A stretch of 64,000 nucleotides of DNA from Chitinophaga agrisoli (GCF_008386695.1 NZ_VUOC01000003.1:854421-918420), one strand, 5' to 3'. Positions 43,036 through 52,321 are shown, counted from the stretch's first letter. Notes: a model not told the origin generated them from the letters alone. Program-made: numbers and translations.

Positions 43036-43101
43036 CTATTAACGTTAGCTTTGAGCCTTTGACTGTATTTGTTCACATATAACCGCTAACAGCTAAAGCT
43101 C
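43031..43101. repeat. Heptamer inverted array, copy 5, overlapping hutU stop
   Basis: TTTAGCT, ATTAACG, TTAGCTT, TGAGCCT, TTGACTG in 7-base register (43031-43065), then AACCGCT, AACAGCT, AAAGCTC (43081-43101). The first unit contains the hutU TAG. The element ends 19 bases before hutI. Confidence 0.8.
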
Positions 43102-43120
43102 ACCCATAAATCAACTAACT

Positions 43121-44350
43121 ATGCTATTAATAGGCCCTTTCTCCCAGGTACTTCCCATGAGCGGCCTGCCGCTTAAAGGCCCGCTGCGGGATGAGCAGCT
43201 GCCGCTGCTGGAAAAGGCGGGTATATTGATAGATGGCGGTGTGATCAGTGCTATAGACAAGTTTGCAGACCTGCGCCGCCAGTACCCGCAATGCGAGGTA
43301 CATTTTATTGATGAGCCCATGGTACTGCTGCCGGGTTTTATTGATTGCCATACGCATATCTGCTTTGATGGCAGCCGTAACCGTGACTACGCCATGCGCA
43401 TTGCCGGTAAAAGCTACCTGGATATAGCCCGCGCCGGCGGCGGTATATGGGACTCCGTTACCAAAACGCGCAGCGCGGATGATATAACGCTGGCAGAAAA
43501 TACCGTGGCCCGCGCCAACCGCCACCTGCTGGAAGGGGTTACCACCATTGAAGTAAAAAGCGGCTATGGCCTGGATGTAGTAAATGAGATAAAGATGCTG
43601 CAGGCCATACAAAGCGCATCCCTGCATACGCCGGCTACGCTGATCCCCACCTGCCTGGCGGCGCATATGCTGCCAAAAGATTTTAAAGGCACCGAGGTGG
43701 ACTACCTGCATTGGATCATAGAAGAGCTACTGCCCGTAATAAAGGCAGAACAGCTGGCTACCCGGGTAGATGTTTTTATAGAAGAAACCGCCTTTACCCC
43801 GCAAACCGCCAGGGTATTCCTGGAAAAGGCCATGCGCCTTGGTTTTGCCGCTACCGTACATGCGGACCAGTTCAGCACCGGCGGCAGCGCGGTAGCCGCC
43901 GCGGTGGGCGCTTTATCCGCAGACCACCTGGAGGCCAGTACGGAAAAAGAGATCATCATGCTGGCCCAGTCCCGCACTACCGCCGTGGTATTACCCGGCG
44001 CATCCTTAGGCCTGGGCATGCCTTATGCCCCTGCCCGCAAGCTATTGGATGCAGGCGCCTCCCTGGCCATTGCCAGCGACTGGAACCCCGGTTCTGCCCC
44101 CATGGGCGATCTGCTGCTGCAGGCTGCCGTAATGGGCGCAGCTCAGAAATTATCTACCGCAGAAACCCTGGCGGCCCTTACCTTCCGTGCCGCACGCGCA
44201 CTGCAATTGCAGCCTGGCGGCCAGCTGTTGCCGCAATCTGCCGCAGATATGCAGGCATATGCCTGCGCAGATTACCGGGATCTGTTATACTTTCAGGGTA
44301 AATTAAAACCTTCCAGGGTATGGAAGGCCGGTACACTTATTCAACAATAG
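43121..44350 (+). CDS. hutI: Imidazolonepropionase
   Basis: 409 residues of an amidohydrolase that opens imidazolonepropionate to N-formimidoyl-L-glutamate. The HxH metal pair is in LLPGFIDCHTHICFDGSR, the ridge His in TVHADQFSTGG, another in SADHLEAST and the Asp in ASDWNPGSAPMG. EVKSGYGLD is typical of HutI. It belongs to the hut operon, after the heptamer spacer. Confidence 0.97.
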   Translation: MLLIGPFSQVLPMSGLPLKGPLRDEQLPLLEKAGILIDGGVISAIDKFADLRRQYPQCEVHFIDEPMVLLPGFIDCHTHICFDGSRNRDYAMRIAGKSYLDIARAGGGIWDSVTKTRSADDITLAENTVARANRHLLEGVTTIEVKSGYGLDVVNEIKMLQAIQSASLHTPATLIPTCLAAHMLPKDFKGTEVDYLHWIIEELLPVIKAEQLATRVDVFIEETAFTPQTARVFLEKAMRLGFAATVHADQFSTGGSAVAAAVGALSADHLEASTEKEIIMLAQSRTTAVVLPGASLGLGMPYAPARKLLDAGASLAIASDWNPGSAPMGDLLLQAAVMGAAQKLSTAETLAALTFRAARALQLQPGGQLLPQSAADMQAYACADYRDLLYFQGKLKPSRVWKAGTLIQQ

Positions 44351-44357
44351 CAAGGAT

Positions 44358-45362
44358 ATGACGATCGCAGGCAATTACTATCAGCCTACCGCAACAGACG
44401 TATGGACCGGCCGTATAGACGGCACGGAAGCAGATACTTTAAGATGGCATCAATGGATACGGTTAGTAAACCTGCAAGCGCCGCTGCCGCCGTTATTGAG
44501 GGGCCAGCAAGGCGTAGTACTGCTGGGTTTTGCCTGCGACGAAGGCGTACGCCGCAATAAAGGCCGTACCGGCGCCGCCCAGGGCCCCATGGCCCTGCGT
44601 AAGGCCTGTGCCGGTTTCCCCGCTCATTTTAATGAAGGTATACAGTTCCTGGATGGCGGGAATATTGTATGCACAGACAATAACCTGGAAGCTGCGCAAG
44701 ACGCCCTCAGCGAGGCTGTACAGCACATTCTGGCGGCCGGTTACCTGCCCATTGTACTGGGCGGCGGGCACGAAATTACCTACGGGCACGCACGTGGTAT
44801 CTATCGGCACCTGCAACAGCAGGGCGGCATGCCGCAGCTGGGCCTTATTAATTTTGATGCGCATTTTGACCTGCGAATCCCTGGCGATGATGGCCCCAAC
44901 TCAGGTACCAGCTTCTGGCAGCTGGCGCAAGATTGCCTGCAACAAACGCATCCTTTCCGTTACCTGGCACTGGGTATACAGGCCCATAGCAATACCGCAC
45001 AATTATTCCGCATAGCCGCAGAAACGGGCGTTATATACCTGCCTGCAGATGCTTTTCACAGCCAGGACCGTAATACCTTAAGAACCGCTATAAACGCTTG
45101 TTTAGAACAAGTGGAGCATATATATCTTACCATTGATCTGGATGTATTTGCCGCCCCTTTTGCGCCCGGCGTAAGCGCTACTGCCTTTAATGGTATTATG
45201 CCCGGTGGCGTGTTTATGGAATGTTTCCGTATCATTCTTCAGAGCGGCAAAGTAGCGGGTATAGACATTGCAGAATTAAATCCTGCGCTGGATATAGATA
45301 ACCGCACGGCTAAACTGGGCGCTGCCCTGATGTTTGAAGTGGTAATGCGGCAAGCAAGATAA
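44358..45362 (+). CDS. hutG: Formimidoylglutamase
   Basis: 334 residues, arginase/ureohydrolase family. It hydrolyses N-formimidoyl-L-glutamate to glutamate and formamide, the last step of this form of the hut pathway. Manganese ligands are visible in LGGGHEITYGH, INFDAHFDLRI and LTIDLDVFAAPFAPGVS. Starts 7 bases after hutI. No terminator follows; the next 166 bases hold the TGTCCGG motifs and the putative sigma-54 promoter. Confidence 0.95.
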   Translation: MTIAGNYYQPTATDVWTGRIDGTEADTLRWHQWIRLVNLQAPLPPLLRGQQGVVLLGFACDEGVRRNKGRTGAAQGPMALRKACAGFPAHFNEGIQFLDGGNIVCTDNNLEAAQDALSEAVQHILAAGYLPIVLGGGHEITYGHARGIYRHLQQQGGMPQLGLINFDAHFDLRIPGDDGPNSGTSFWQLAQDCLQQTHPFRYLALGIQAHSNTAQLFRIAAETGVIYLPADAFHSQDRNTLRTAINACLEQVEHIYLTIDLDVFAAPFAPGVSATAFNGIMPGGVFMECFRIILQSGKVAGIDIAELNPALDIDNRTAKLGAALMFEVVMRQAR

Positions 45363-45409
45363 TGGACTTATTTCTTCACGTGTATTGCTATTTCAGGACG
45401 GACTATGTC

Positions 45410-45425
45410 TGTCCGGAACCGGACA
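45410..45425. promoter_or_regulatory. Palindrome TGTCCGGAACCGGACA, possible enhancer site
   Basis: A perfect 16-base palindrome, with CGGAC/GTCCG half-sites immediately upstream (CGGAC-TATGTCT-GTCCG) and another CCGGACA downstream at 45441. It lies about 85 bases before a GG-N10-GC promoter, a common distance for an NtrC-type activator site. The T-run after it would also allow a weak terminator for hutG. Confidence 0.5.
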
Positions 45426-45500
45426 TTTTTTGTATCAAAACCGGACAACTGCGCTAATAAAGATAATGCTAGCCCCCTGATTATCATTTGTATACCAAAG

Positions 45501-45515
45501 TGGCATTGTGTTCGC
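45501..45515 (+). promoter_or_regulatory. Putative sigma-54 (-24/-12) promoter
   Basis: TGGCATTGTGTTCGC has GG and GC separated by exactly 10 bases, as required for RpoN promoters (consensus TGGCAC-N5-TTGC). The predicted start falls almost on the ATG at 45529, so the transcript would be nearly leaderless. Confidence 0.45.
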
Positions 45516-45528
45516 CGGGTAAGCCGGT

Positions 45529-47931
45529 ATGGTTGGCAACTATCTTAAAACAGGTTTCAGGAGCCTGCGGCGTAACAGGGTCCATTTTTTTGTGAATAGT
45601 GCAGGGCTGCTGATAGGGTTCAGCGCTTTCCTGCTCATCTTCCTGGTGTTGACATACGAGCGTAGCTTTGATGGTTTTCATGCAAAAAAGGACCGCATTT
45701 ACCGGGTAGTAAGGGAAGGCAAAAAAGGTGGCCATAGCGCTACGGCATCTTTTCCGTTAGCCAATTCCTTAAAGGCGGAGTTTCCACAGGTGGAAAGCGC
45801 AGCCTCCATCTATGGCGACCGTAATGTGCAGGTGATCATTCCCGGTCCTGGCGGCGAAACCTGGAGAAAATTCCGGGAGCCCCGGGGCGTTTTCTTTGCA
45901 GATCAGCAATTCTTTAACATATTCGACGGCCGCATTATTGCAGGAAACCCCGCCACGGCCATTGTTGAGCCCAATACGGCCCTGCTCACAAAGCGCATGG
46001 CCACCAAGTATTTTGGCGACTGGAAAGAGGCCATGGGAAAGGTACTTAAGGTGTATGACCTCCCTATTCGGATTACCGGCATCCTGGACGATCTACCTGT
46101 TAATACGGACTTCCCCCTTGGTGTTGTGATCTCCCATAAAACGGTAACGGCCTTGAATGTAGATATGCAGGATTGGGTAGAGCTCTGGACCGATAACTAT
46201 TGCTTTGTACTGCTGCGGCCTGGTGCTATCGCATCGCGCTTCAATGAACAGCTGCCCGCCTTTTTATCCAGGCATGTATCTCCGGATAACGCGGATTACA
46301 ATTTAATGCTGCAACCATTAGCAGATATCCATTTCGATAAACGTTTTGCTAATTTCAATCATCGCACTTTCAGTTATGAGCTCATTAAAGCCCTGAGCCT
46401 TATTGGTATATTTTTGCTTGTCATTGCCTGCGTTAATTTCATTAACCTGTCCACAGCCAATGCCGTTAGCCGCGCCAGGGAAGTAGGCGTGCGGAAAGTA
46501 CTGGGCAGTAACCGCCAGCAGCTTCTCCTGCAGTTCTTTGGCGAAACAGGGCTCACGGCCCTTATGGCCATAATAGGCGCGCTCATGGTGGCCTTGTGCT
46601 GTATGCCTTTCTTAAACAGCATGCTGGAAAGTCACCTGTCGGCCGGTATGCTGTTTAGTCCGCGTGTTATCCAGTATGCGCTGGGCGCCTGGCTGGGCGT
46701 TACTTTGCTGGCAGGATCCTATCCCGCCCTGGTATTATCCGGCTTTAACCCGGTGAATGCGCTTAAAAGCAGGATGGCTGCAACAGCAGGTAAGGGCGTT
46801 TCCGTAAGACGGGGATTGGTAGTGCTGCAATTTGTAATTGCCCAGGTATTGATTATTGCCACACTGGTGGTTAGCTCGCAGCTGAATTATTTCAACAATG
46901 CCGATATGGGCTTCAATAAAGAGGCTGTTGTAAGTGCCGGCTTTCCCAGAGATAGCCTTAGCCAGGCAAAACTAAACATGTTCCGTAGCCTGTTGTTACA
47001 GCAGCCGGGCATCCAGGCTGTGAGTTTTAGTGCGTTTGCCCCGGTAGGGGAGGGTAGCTGGGCTACAGATCTTAAATTAAGCACCAATCATACCAGCAAG
47101 GCAGATCTCATTGTACACATGAAACCAGCGGATACCGGTTACTTTGATATGTATAAGCTGCAGTTGCTGGCCGGCCGTATCTATTCTCCTTCAGATACGG
47201 TAAAGGAATATATCGTTAATGAACGCCTGCTGAAGGTATTAAACCTGGGCACGCCGGACGAGGCCATCGGCAAAAACATTACCGTAAATGGCGACGCGTA
47301 TACCTATCCTATTGTGGGTGTGGTGAAGGATTTTCATATGAGCTCCCTGCGGGATCCCCTGAGCGCAATTGTAATGACCACCTTAAAGCGGACTTATCGC
47401 ACGGCCAATATTAAGATAACGCCGGGTAAAACGAGGGAAGCCTTGGCATCCATGGCCGCTGCCTGGAACAAGGTATTTCCCGACTATGTGTTTGAATACC
47501 GCTTCATTGATCAAACAGTAGCGGATTATTACAAGCAGGAAAATCAGCTGGCCCGGCTCTTTAGGATATTTGCGGGCCTGGCCATCTTTATATCCTGCCT
47601 GGGTTTGTATGGGCTGGTATCCTTTATGGCTGCACGGCGCAAAAAGGAGATTGGCATCCGCAAGGTATTGGGCGCGCCCGTAAGCAGCATCCTCCTGCTG
47701 CTATCGAGGGAATTTACCGTGCTGATAGCTGTTGCCTTCCTGTTGGCAGCCCCGCTGGCCTGGTATTTTATGCAGGACTGGCTGGAGCAGTATACTTTCC
47801 GCATCTCCCTGGGTATCGGGTTCTTTATCACCACCCTTTTATTTTGCATTGGTATTGCCTGGCTTACGGTGGGGCATGCCACTATTAAGGTCGCTGTGGC
47901 CAACCCTGTGAAGAGCCTGCGTACAGAGTAG
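45529..47931 (+). CDS. ABC transporter permease, FtsX/MacB type (duplicated core)
   Basis: 800 residues in the 8-helix Bacteroidota layout: TM1 near the N-terminus (RVHFFVNSAGLLIGFSAFLLIF), a periplasmic MacB_PCD domain, an FtsX core with three helices (ALSLIGIFLLVIACVNFINL...), then a second TM-periplasm-FtsX set (IFAGLAIFISCLGLYGLVSFMA). NAVSRAREVGVRKVLGSN and RRKKEIGIRKVLGAP are the repeated coupling motifs. No ATPase gene adjoins. These proteins are mechanotransmission-type pumps that export peptides or lipids. The substrate is unknown. Confidence 0.92.
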   Translation: MVGNYLKTGFRSLRRNRVHFFVNSAGLLIGFSAFLLIFLVLTYERSFDGFHAKKDRIYRVVREGKKGGHSATASFPLANSLKAEFPQVESAASIYGDRNVQVIIPGPGGETWRKFREPRGVFFADQQFFNIFDGRIIAGNPATAIVEPNTALLTKRMATKYFGDWKEAMGKVLKVYDLPIRITGILDDLPVNTDFPLGVVISHKTVTALNVDMQDWVELWTDNYCFVLLRPGAIASRFNEQLPAFLSRHVSPDNADYNLMLQPLADIHFDKRFANFNHRTFSYELIKALSLIGIFLLVIACVNFINLSTANAVSRAREVGVRKVLGSNRQQLLLQFFGETGLTALMAIIGALMVALCCMPFLNSMLESHLSAGMLFSPRVIQYALGAWLGVTLLAGSYPALVLSGFNPVNALKSRMAATAGKGVSVRRGLVVLQFVIAQVLIIATLVVSSQLNYFNNADMGFNKEAVVSAGFPRDSLSQAKLNMFRSLLLQQPGIQAVSFSAFAPVGEGSWATDLKLSTNHTSKADLIVHMKPADTGYFDMYKLQLLAGRIYSPSDTVKEYIVNERLLKVLNLGTPDEAIGKNITVNGDAYTYPIVGVVKDFHMSSLRDPLSAIVMTTLKRTYRTANIKITPGKTREALASMAAAWNKVFPDYVFEYRFIDQTVADYYKQENQLARLFRIFAGLAIFISCLGLYGLVSFMAARRKKEIGIRKVLGAPVSSILLLLSREFTVLIAVAFLLAAPLAWYFMQDWLEQYTFRISLGIGFFITTLLFCIGIAWLTVGHATIKVAVANPVKSLRTE

Positions 47932-47940
47932 GCAACACTT

Positions 47941-48765
47941 TTATATCGTTACATCGGGCTTTTGTTGTATCCAGGCCTTGCACCGCTGCAGCTCTTGCCG
48001 TGTATCTGCTGCTATACGTTTTAATAACTCATCTGTGCCGGCAGGCACAGTCATCCCTTCGCTGCGTAGCAAACGCATATGCTGGCGTATCACCTGTTGC
48101 AGCGCCAGCAGGTCATGCCAGGCGCCCAGGCAGGAGCCGGCTTCGTCCGTAAAACGCAGCATTTCTTCCAGGCCTTTGGAGGTGTCAAATAGCGGCTGCA
48201 GGATAGATAGCTGATAGTGCAGGCGTTTTACCTCCTTACGCAGGTCATGCCATTTTTCCGCAGGCCCCCGGCCCAGAGGCAATGAGATAGCAGCGTATTG
48301 CTGTTGCAGGTAAGCGCCCGCATCCTTTGCACCGGTAGCTTTTACATCCTTTTTTTGTAGCTGTTTGGGTAATGTCTTTACAAAGGCAAGCGGGAAGGCG
48401 TCTGCAATGGCCCGCGCCTGTTGCGCCGCCAGCTGGGCATGGTTTTTCTGCAGCAGATGGAAAGGGGCATAACGGCGGCCGTTTCCGGTGTATTGTAACA
48501 GGCTCTCTTCCTGTAGCTGCAGATCACGTAGCGCCCCGGCGGCCTGTTGTAATACCTTTAGTAAACGGATATACTTTTTGCCTTTAAATGCCTTGTTGCT
48601 CAGCTGCCTGGCCAGATCAAGGCATGCCCTGGTCTTTTTGATGGTTACCCTTAGCTTATGTACGTCCTTTTTATGGGACTTTTCGCCAATAACAGGCGCC
48701 AGGTCCATAATGGTAGCACACTGGTCCTGCAGGTATGCATGTAAAGTTTCCCACATCATAGCCAT
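47941..48765 (-). CDS. CHAD domain protein
   Basis: 274 residues, alpha-helical, with the CHAD pattern of conserved His and basic residues: DVHKLRVTIKKTRACLDLA, ALRDLQLQEESLL, KWHDLRKEVKRLHYQLSIL and CLGAWHDLLALQQVI. CHAD domains bind inorganic polyphosphate. No CYTH domain or polyphosphate kinase lies nearby. Its stop is 9 bases from that of the convergent permease gene. Confidence 0.92.
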   Translation of the reverse strand: MAMMWETLHAYLQDQCATIMDLAPVIGEKSHKKDVHKLRVTIKKTRACLDLARQLSNKAFKGKKYIRLLKVLQQAAGALRDLQLQEESLLQYTGNGRRYAPFHLLQKNHAQLAAQQARAIADAFPLAFVKTLPKQLQKKDVKATGAKDAGAYLQQQYAAISLPLGRGPAEKWHDLRKEVKRLHYQLSILQPLFDTSKGLEEMLRFTDEAGSCLGAWHDLLALQQVIRQHMRLLRSEGMTVPAGTDELLKRIAADTRQELQRCKAWIQQKPDVTI

Positions 48766-48781
48766 ATAATTAAAGTTAACA

Positions 48782-48789
48782 TATATTTG
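48782..48789 (+). promoter_or_regulatory. Probable -7 box of the following secreted protein gene
   Basis: TATATTTG matches TAnnTTTG exactly, 26 bases before the ATG. Confidence 0.5.
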
Positions 48790-48815
48790 TTACCTAATCT
48801 TAAATCCCAAGGATC

Positions 48816-49418
48816 ATGAAATTCATCCCCAAGCTGTCCGCTGCCCTCCTGGTAGCAATGATGGCGAGCAATGCAAATGCACAGAAACTTAAGTTAACAG
48901 AAGGCGACCTTTCCGCGTTAAAGGGACAAACAGAATTGAACAGCGAATTCACTTATGACGGTTTAAGAGTGGGTAAGTTCGACAAAGAGGACGACTACAT
49001 CCACAAAAAGACCGAAGAGTACAACGGCAAAGAAGCCGGCCGTGGCGATACCTGGGCCAAAGCCTGGAAAGACGACCGCGAAGCGCGCTACGAGCCTAAA
49101 TTCTCTGAACTGTTCAACGAGTATGCCGGCCTTAAAATGAATCACAACAAAAGCGCCAAATACACGCTGATCTTTAAGACCAGTTTTATTGAGCCTGGTT
49201 ATAACGTAGGCGTTTGGCGTAAAAACGCATCTATGGATGGGGAGGTATGGATCGTGGAAACAGCCAATCCTTCCAAACCAGTAGCCAAGATCTCTGTTGA
49301 AAAGGCCCAGGGCCGCGTTTTTGGCGGTTTCGACTTTGATACCGGCGTACGTATCGCAGAAGCGTATGCAGATGCCGGGAAAGCGCTGGGTAAATTCGTG
49401 AAGGGAAAGATAGACTAA
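48816..49418 (+). CDS. Hypothetical secreted protein
   Basis: 200 residues with a clear signal peptide (MKFIPKLSAALLVAMMASNANAQ). The mature part is Lys- and Asp-rich with many aromatic residues (EFTYDGLRVGKFDKEDDYIHKK, YTLIFKTSFIEPGYNVGVWRK, VWIVETANPSKPVAKISVEKAQG), looks beta-rich, and ends in a short alpha-helix with GKALGKFVKGK. I do not recognise the family. It is monocistronic, with its own -7 box and a strong terminator. Confidence 0.8.
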   Translation: MKFIPKLSAALLVAMMASNANAQKLKLTEGDLSALKGQTELNSEFTYDGLRVGKFDKEDDYIHKKTEEYNGKEAGRGDTWAKAWKDDREARYEPKFSELFNEYAGLKMNHNKSAKYTLIFKTSFIEPGYNVGVWRKNASMDGEVWIVETANPSKPVAKISVEKAQGRVFGGFDFDTGVRIAEAYADAGKALGKFVKGKID

Positions 49419-49437
49419 GTATAGTCGCGATATAAGT

Positions 49438-49469
49438 AAAAAGGGGCTGCAACACACAGCCCCTTTTTT
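49438..49469. terminator. Bidirectional intrinsic terminator
   Basis: AAAAAGGGGCTG and CAGCCCCTTTTT (12 bp) around a 7-base loop, between the secreted protein gene and purU. It ends 2 bases before the purU stop codon. Confidence 0.92.
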
Positions 49470-49470
49470 A

Positions 49471-50340
49471 TTAAAACACAATCGTCTTATTACCGTGGAT
49501 GATCACCCGGTCTTCCACATGTGCCTTTACCGCCCGGGTAAGCACCTGCCGTTCAATATCACGCCCCAGCATCACCAGGTCATCTACCGCATGTTTATGG
49601 CTAACGCGGGCCACGTCCTGCTCAATAATAGGTCCCTCATCCAGATCATTGGTTACATAATGCGCCGTAGCGCCTATCAGTTTTACGCCCCTGGTATAGG
49701 CGTTCAGATAAGGCCTGGCGCCGGCAAAAGCAGGTAAAAAGGAATGGTGGATGTTGATGATCCTGCCGGGGAAATGGCTCACAAATGCGGGCGACAGTAT
49801 CTGCATATAACGCGCCAGTACGATGAAATCAACGTTTTGTTCCTGCAGGATCTTAATGGCTTCCTGTTCCTGTTGGGCTTTATTCTCCGCATTTACCGGC
49901 AGGCAAAGGAAAGGGATCTCAAAATCTGCCGCCAGCTTCTGCAGGTGATCATGGTTAGAGAGCACTAAAGGGATATCTACATCCAGCTCGCCACTACGCC
50001 AGCGCCACAGCAGTTCCGTGATACAATGGTCATATTTGGATACCATAATGGCCATGCGTTTGCGACGGTCTGTATAATCAATATGCCAGTCCATTTGCCG
50101 CGGTAAGGCTACTTTTTCGCGAAAATCCGCTTCCAGCTGCTCCCGGCTCATACCGGTATTTTCCAGGTGAAACACCATGCGCATAAAGAATAATCCTTCC
50201 CTTGGATCAGTACTGTGCTGGCTTGCATCCAGGATATTAGCGCCGTGGGAGAAAAGGAATTGTGAAACGCCGGCCACTATGCCGGGACGGTCAGGACAAC
50301 AGATCAACAGCCTGCCGGTAATATCGGTATATGGATGCAT
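49471..50340 (-). CDS. purU: Formyltetrahydrofolate deformylase
   Basis: 289 residues: an N-terminal ACT domain ([21 protein letters not shown]) and a formyl-transferase fold. Catalytic-region motifs are [16 protein letters not shown] and [20 protein letters not shown]. It releases formate from 10-formyl-THF to balance the one-carbon pool. It is monocistronic. The 208-base gap upstream, toward the divergent phosphoesterase gene, holds no recognisable element. Confidence 0.96.
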   Translation of the reverse strand: MHPYTDITGRLLICCPDRPGIVAGVSQFLFSHGANILDASQHSTDPREGLFFMRMVFHLENTGMSREQLEADFREKVALPRQMDWHIDYTDRRKRMAIMVSKYDHCITELLWRWRSGELDVDIPLVLSNHDHLQKLAADFEIPFLCLPVNAENKAQQEQEAIKILQEQNVDFIVLARYMQILSPAFVSHFPGRIINIHHSFLPAFAGARPYLNAYTRGVKLIGATAHYVTNDLDEGPIIEQDVARVSHKHAVDDLVMLGRDIERQVLTRAVKAHVEDRVIIHGNKTIVF

Positions 50341-50548
50341 GTACGCAGCTTTAAGGGTCTTTAAAAATAATGCTTTTTACTATTTTCGCCGCAGGAAACC
50401 GGGCATGATATATTTTTCACAGGAGAGCATACAATGCGAAATTCCATCAACCCGTAAATAACTTACGGCTGAAACCGGCATAACATTTTTCACAGAAAGG
50501 TAATGTTAGCGCAGATTCTACCAACCATAAAAAATCAGATATTAAAGG

Positions 50549-51040
50549 ATGAAAAAAATAGGGCTCATGTCAGATACGCATAGTTACCTGCATCCGCAGG
50601 TATTCAAACACTTTGAACAGGTGGATGAGATCTGGCATGCCGGGGATATAGGCAATACTGGCCTGGCAGACGAACTGGAGGCCTTTAAGCCCTTCCGCGC
50701 CGTATATGGTAATATTGATGGCGCGGATGTCCGTGTCCGTTACCCGGAAAACCTGCATTTTGAGCTGGAAGGCGTGGGCGTGCTGATGACCCATATTGGC
50801 GGTTATCCCGGCAAATATGCCCCGGGCGTAAAGGAGATGCTGCTTAAACAACCTGTTAAACTCTTTATCTGCGGCCACTCCCATATCCTGAAGGTAATGC
50901 CGGATCCTAAACTGCAGTTATTACACATTAACCCGGGCGCCTGCGGACAGCAAGGCTGGCATAAAGTAAAGACCCTGGTCCGTTTCGAGTTGGAAGCCGG
51001 CAGTATTCAAAAGCTGGAAGTCATAGAGCTCGTCAAATAA
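50549..51040 (+). CDS. Metallophosphoesterase, YfcE/MJ0936 family
   Basis: 163 residues of a calcineurin-like phosphodiesterase. The metal ligands are in GLMSDTHSY, HAGDIGN, VYGNIDGADVR, MTHIGGYPG and CGHSHILKV. Compact size and motif order fit YfcE-like enzymes, which hydrolyse phosphodiesters. The natural substrate is unknown. The DUF4421 gene follows 108 bases later. Confidence 0.92.
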   Translation: MKKIGLMSDTHSYLHPQVFKHFEQVDEIWHAGDIGNTGLADELEAFKPFRAVYGNIDGADVRVRYPENLHFELEGVGVLMTHIGGYPGKYAPGVKEMLLKQPVKLFICGHSHILKVMPDPKLQLLHINPGACGQQGWHKVKTLVRFELEAGSIQKLEVIELVK

Positions 51041-51148
51041 TTGACCGTACAATATAGATCGTTCAGCGGCTTATAAGGCAGCCCTATCGTTAACTGTTTA
51101 ACAACGATTGTCAGAAAATATATCTTGCAACAACCTACCTGTTACACT

Positions 51149-52210
51149 ATGCGCCTGTGGATGATCATATTGGTGGCCATTTTATGGATACCTGCGGCCG
51201 TAGCGGCGCAGGAACAAACTGCGCCCCGGAAACCCTTCAACTGGCTGCGGACAACAAACGATTCCGCTTACATTGATGACTATACCCGTGATATCACTTT
51301 CCGCCTCTATGGCTCCCGCAAATACACTACTTTCGATATTGTAGATACCAAACGGGATAAGGAGATCCTGTACCGGCCTAATGATAACTTCAACATAGGT
51401 TTTGGCGCCAACTACAAGTTCCTGGGCATTAATATTGGGTTTAACCTGCCCTTTATTAACAAAGATGACGAAGTGTATGGCCGCACCCGGTACCTGGATC
51501 TGCAAACCCACCTATACCTGCGTAAACTGGTAGTGGATTTTTACTGGCAGTATTACCGGGGTTATTATATAGCCGCCAGTGATAATGGCTTATTATCTAC
51601 CGCTGGTATTAATACAGAAGAAGGCAAACCCCTGATGATCCGCCCGGATCTTCACACCCGTAACTATGGGCTAAGCATGCTGTATGTTTTCAACGATGAG
51701 CGCTTCTCTTACCGTGCGGCTTATCTGCAGAACGATTACCAGAAAAAAAGCGCAGGTTCCCTGATACTGGGCGGCGAGATCTTCAGCACCAAGATAGATG
51801 GAGACTCCTCCCTGATACCCACCAGCCTGGAAGAACCGGATTTTTTTGAGGGCAAACGCTACGATCGCTCCGGCATTATCAGCGTGGCCGCCACGGCAGG
51901 GTATGCGTACACGTTCGTATACAAACGGCATTTGTTCCTTACCCTCTCACTTTCCGGAGGGTTAGGGGTGAATGTGACCAAATTATTTATGATGGATGGC
52001 AGCCGCTCCCGGGAGGGAGGCTGGCAGCTGAATAACACTGTTCGCGCTTCTATTGGCTATAATTCTAACCGCTATTTTGCAGGTATTCACTATGTAAATG
52101 TGGTCACCCGCAGCGAAACGCCGGTGGCTAATACCTACCAGACCTTTGGCACCGGTAACTTCCGTATTAGCCTGGTAAGGAGGTTTGCCTTGAAGAAATC
52201 GCTGTTTTAG
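51149..52210 (+). CDS. DUF4421 family outer-membrane protein
   Basis: 353 residues from ATG 51149; the frame is open back to a TTG at 51125, but the shorter form begins directly with a signal peptide (MRLWMIILVAILWIPAAVAAQ). The mature part has many alternating aromatic strands (NIGFGANYKFLGINIGFNLPF, RKLVVDFYWQYYRGYYI, AYTFVYKRHLFLTLSLSGG) and ends in FRISLVRRFALKKSLF, as an outer-membrane beta-barrel would. Function unknown. Confidence 0.87.
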   Translation: MRLWMIILVAILWIPAAVAAQEQTAPRKPFNWLRTTNDSAYIDDYTRDITFRLYGSRKYTTFDIVDTKRDKEILYRPNDNFNIGFGANYKFLGINIGFNLPFINKDDEVYGRTRYLDLQTHLYLRKLVVDFYWQYYRGYYIAASDNGLLSTAGINTEEGKPLMIRPDLHTRNYGLSMLYVFNDERFSYRAAYLQNDYQKKSAGSLILGGEIFSTKIDGDSSLIPTSLEEPDFFEGKRYDRSGIISVAATAGYAYTFVYKRHLFLTLSLSGGLGVNVTKLFMMDGSRSREGGWQLNNTVRASIGYNSNRYFAGIHYVNVVTRSETPVANTYQTFGTGNFRISLVRRFALKKSLF

Positions 52211-52232
52211 AATGATACTATTTTACCTGTTT

Positions 52233-52287
52233 TTAGAAAGGGCTTAGGTTCGGTTTAGGTTCGGTTTAGGTTCGCTTAACGTTCGAA
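52233..52287. repeat. 11-base-period tandem array
   Basis: TTAGAAAGGGC, TTAGGTTCGGT, TTAGGTTCGGT, TTAGGTTCGCT, TAACGTTCGAA in exact 11-base register. Two units are identical and one differs by one base. It lies between the convergent DUF4421 and aconitase genes, before the terminator. Confidence 0.88.
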
Positions 52288-52321
52288 CAACGGGTTTTGT
52301 TAATATACTATCAGTAAATAG

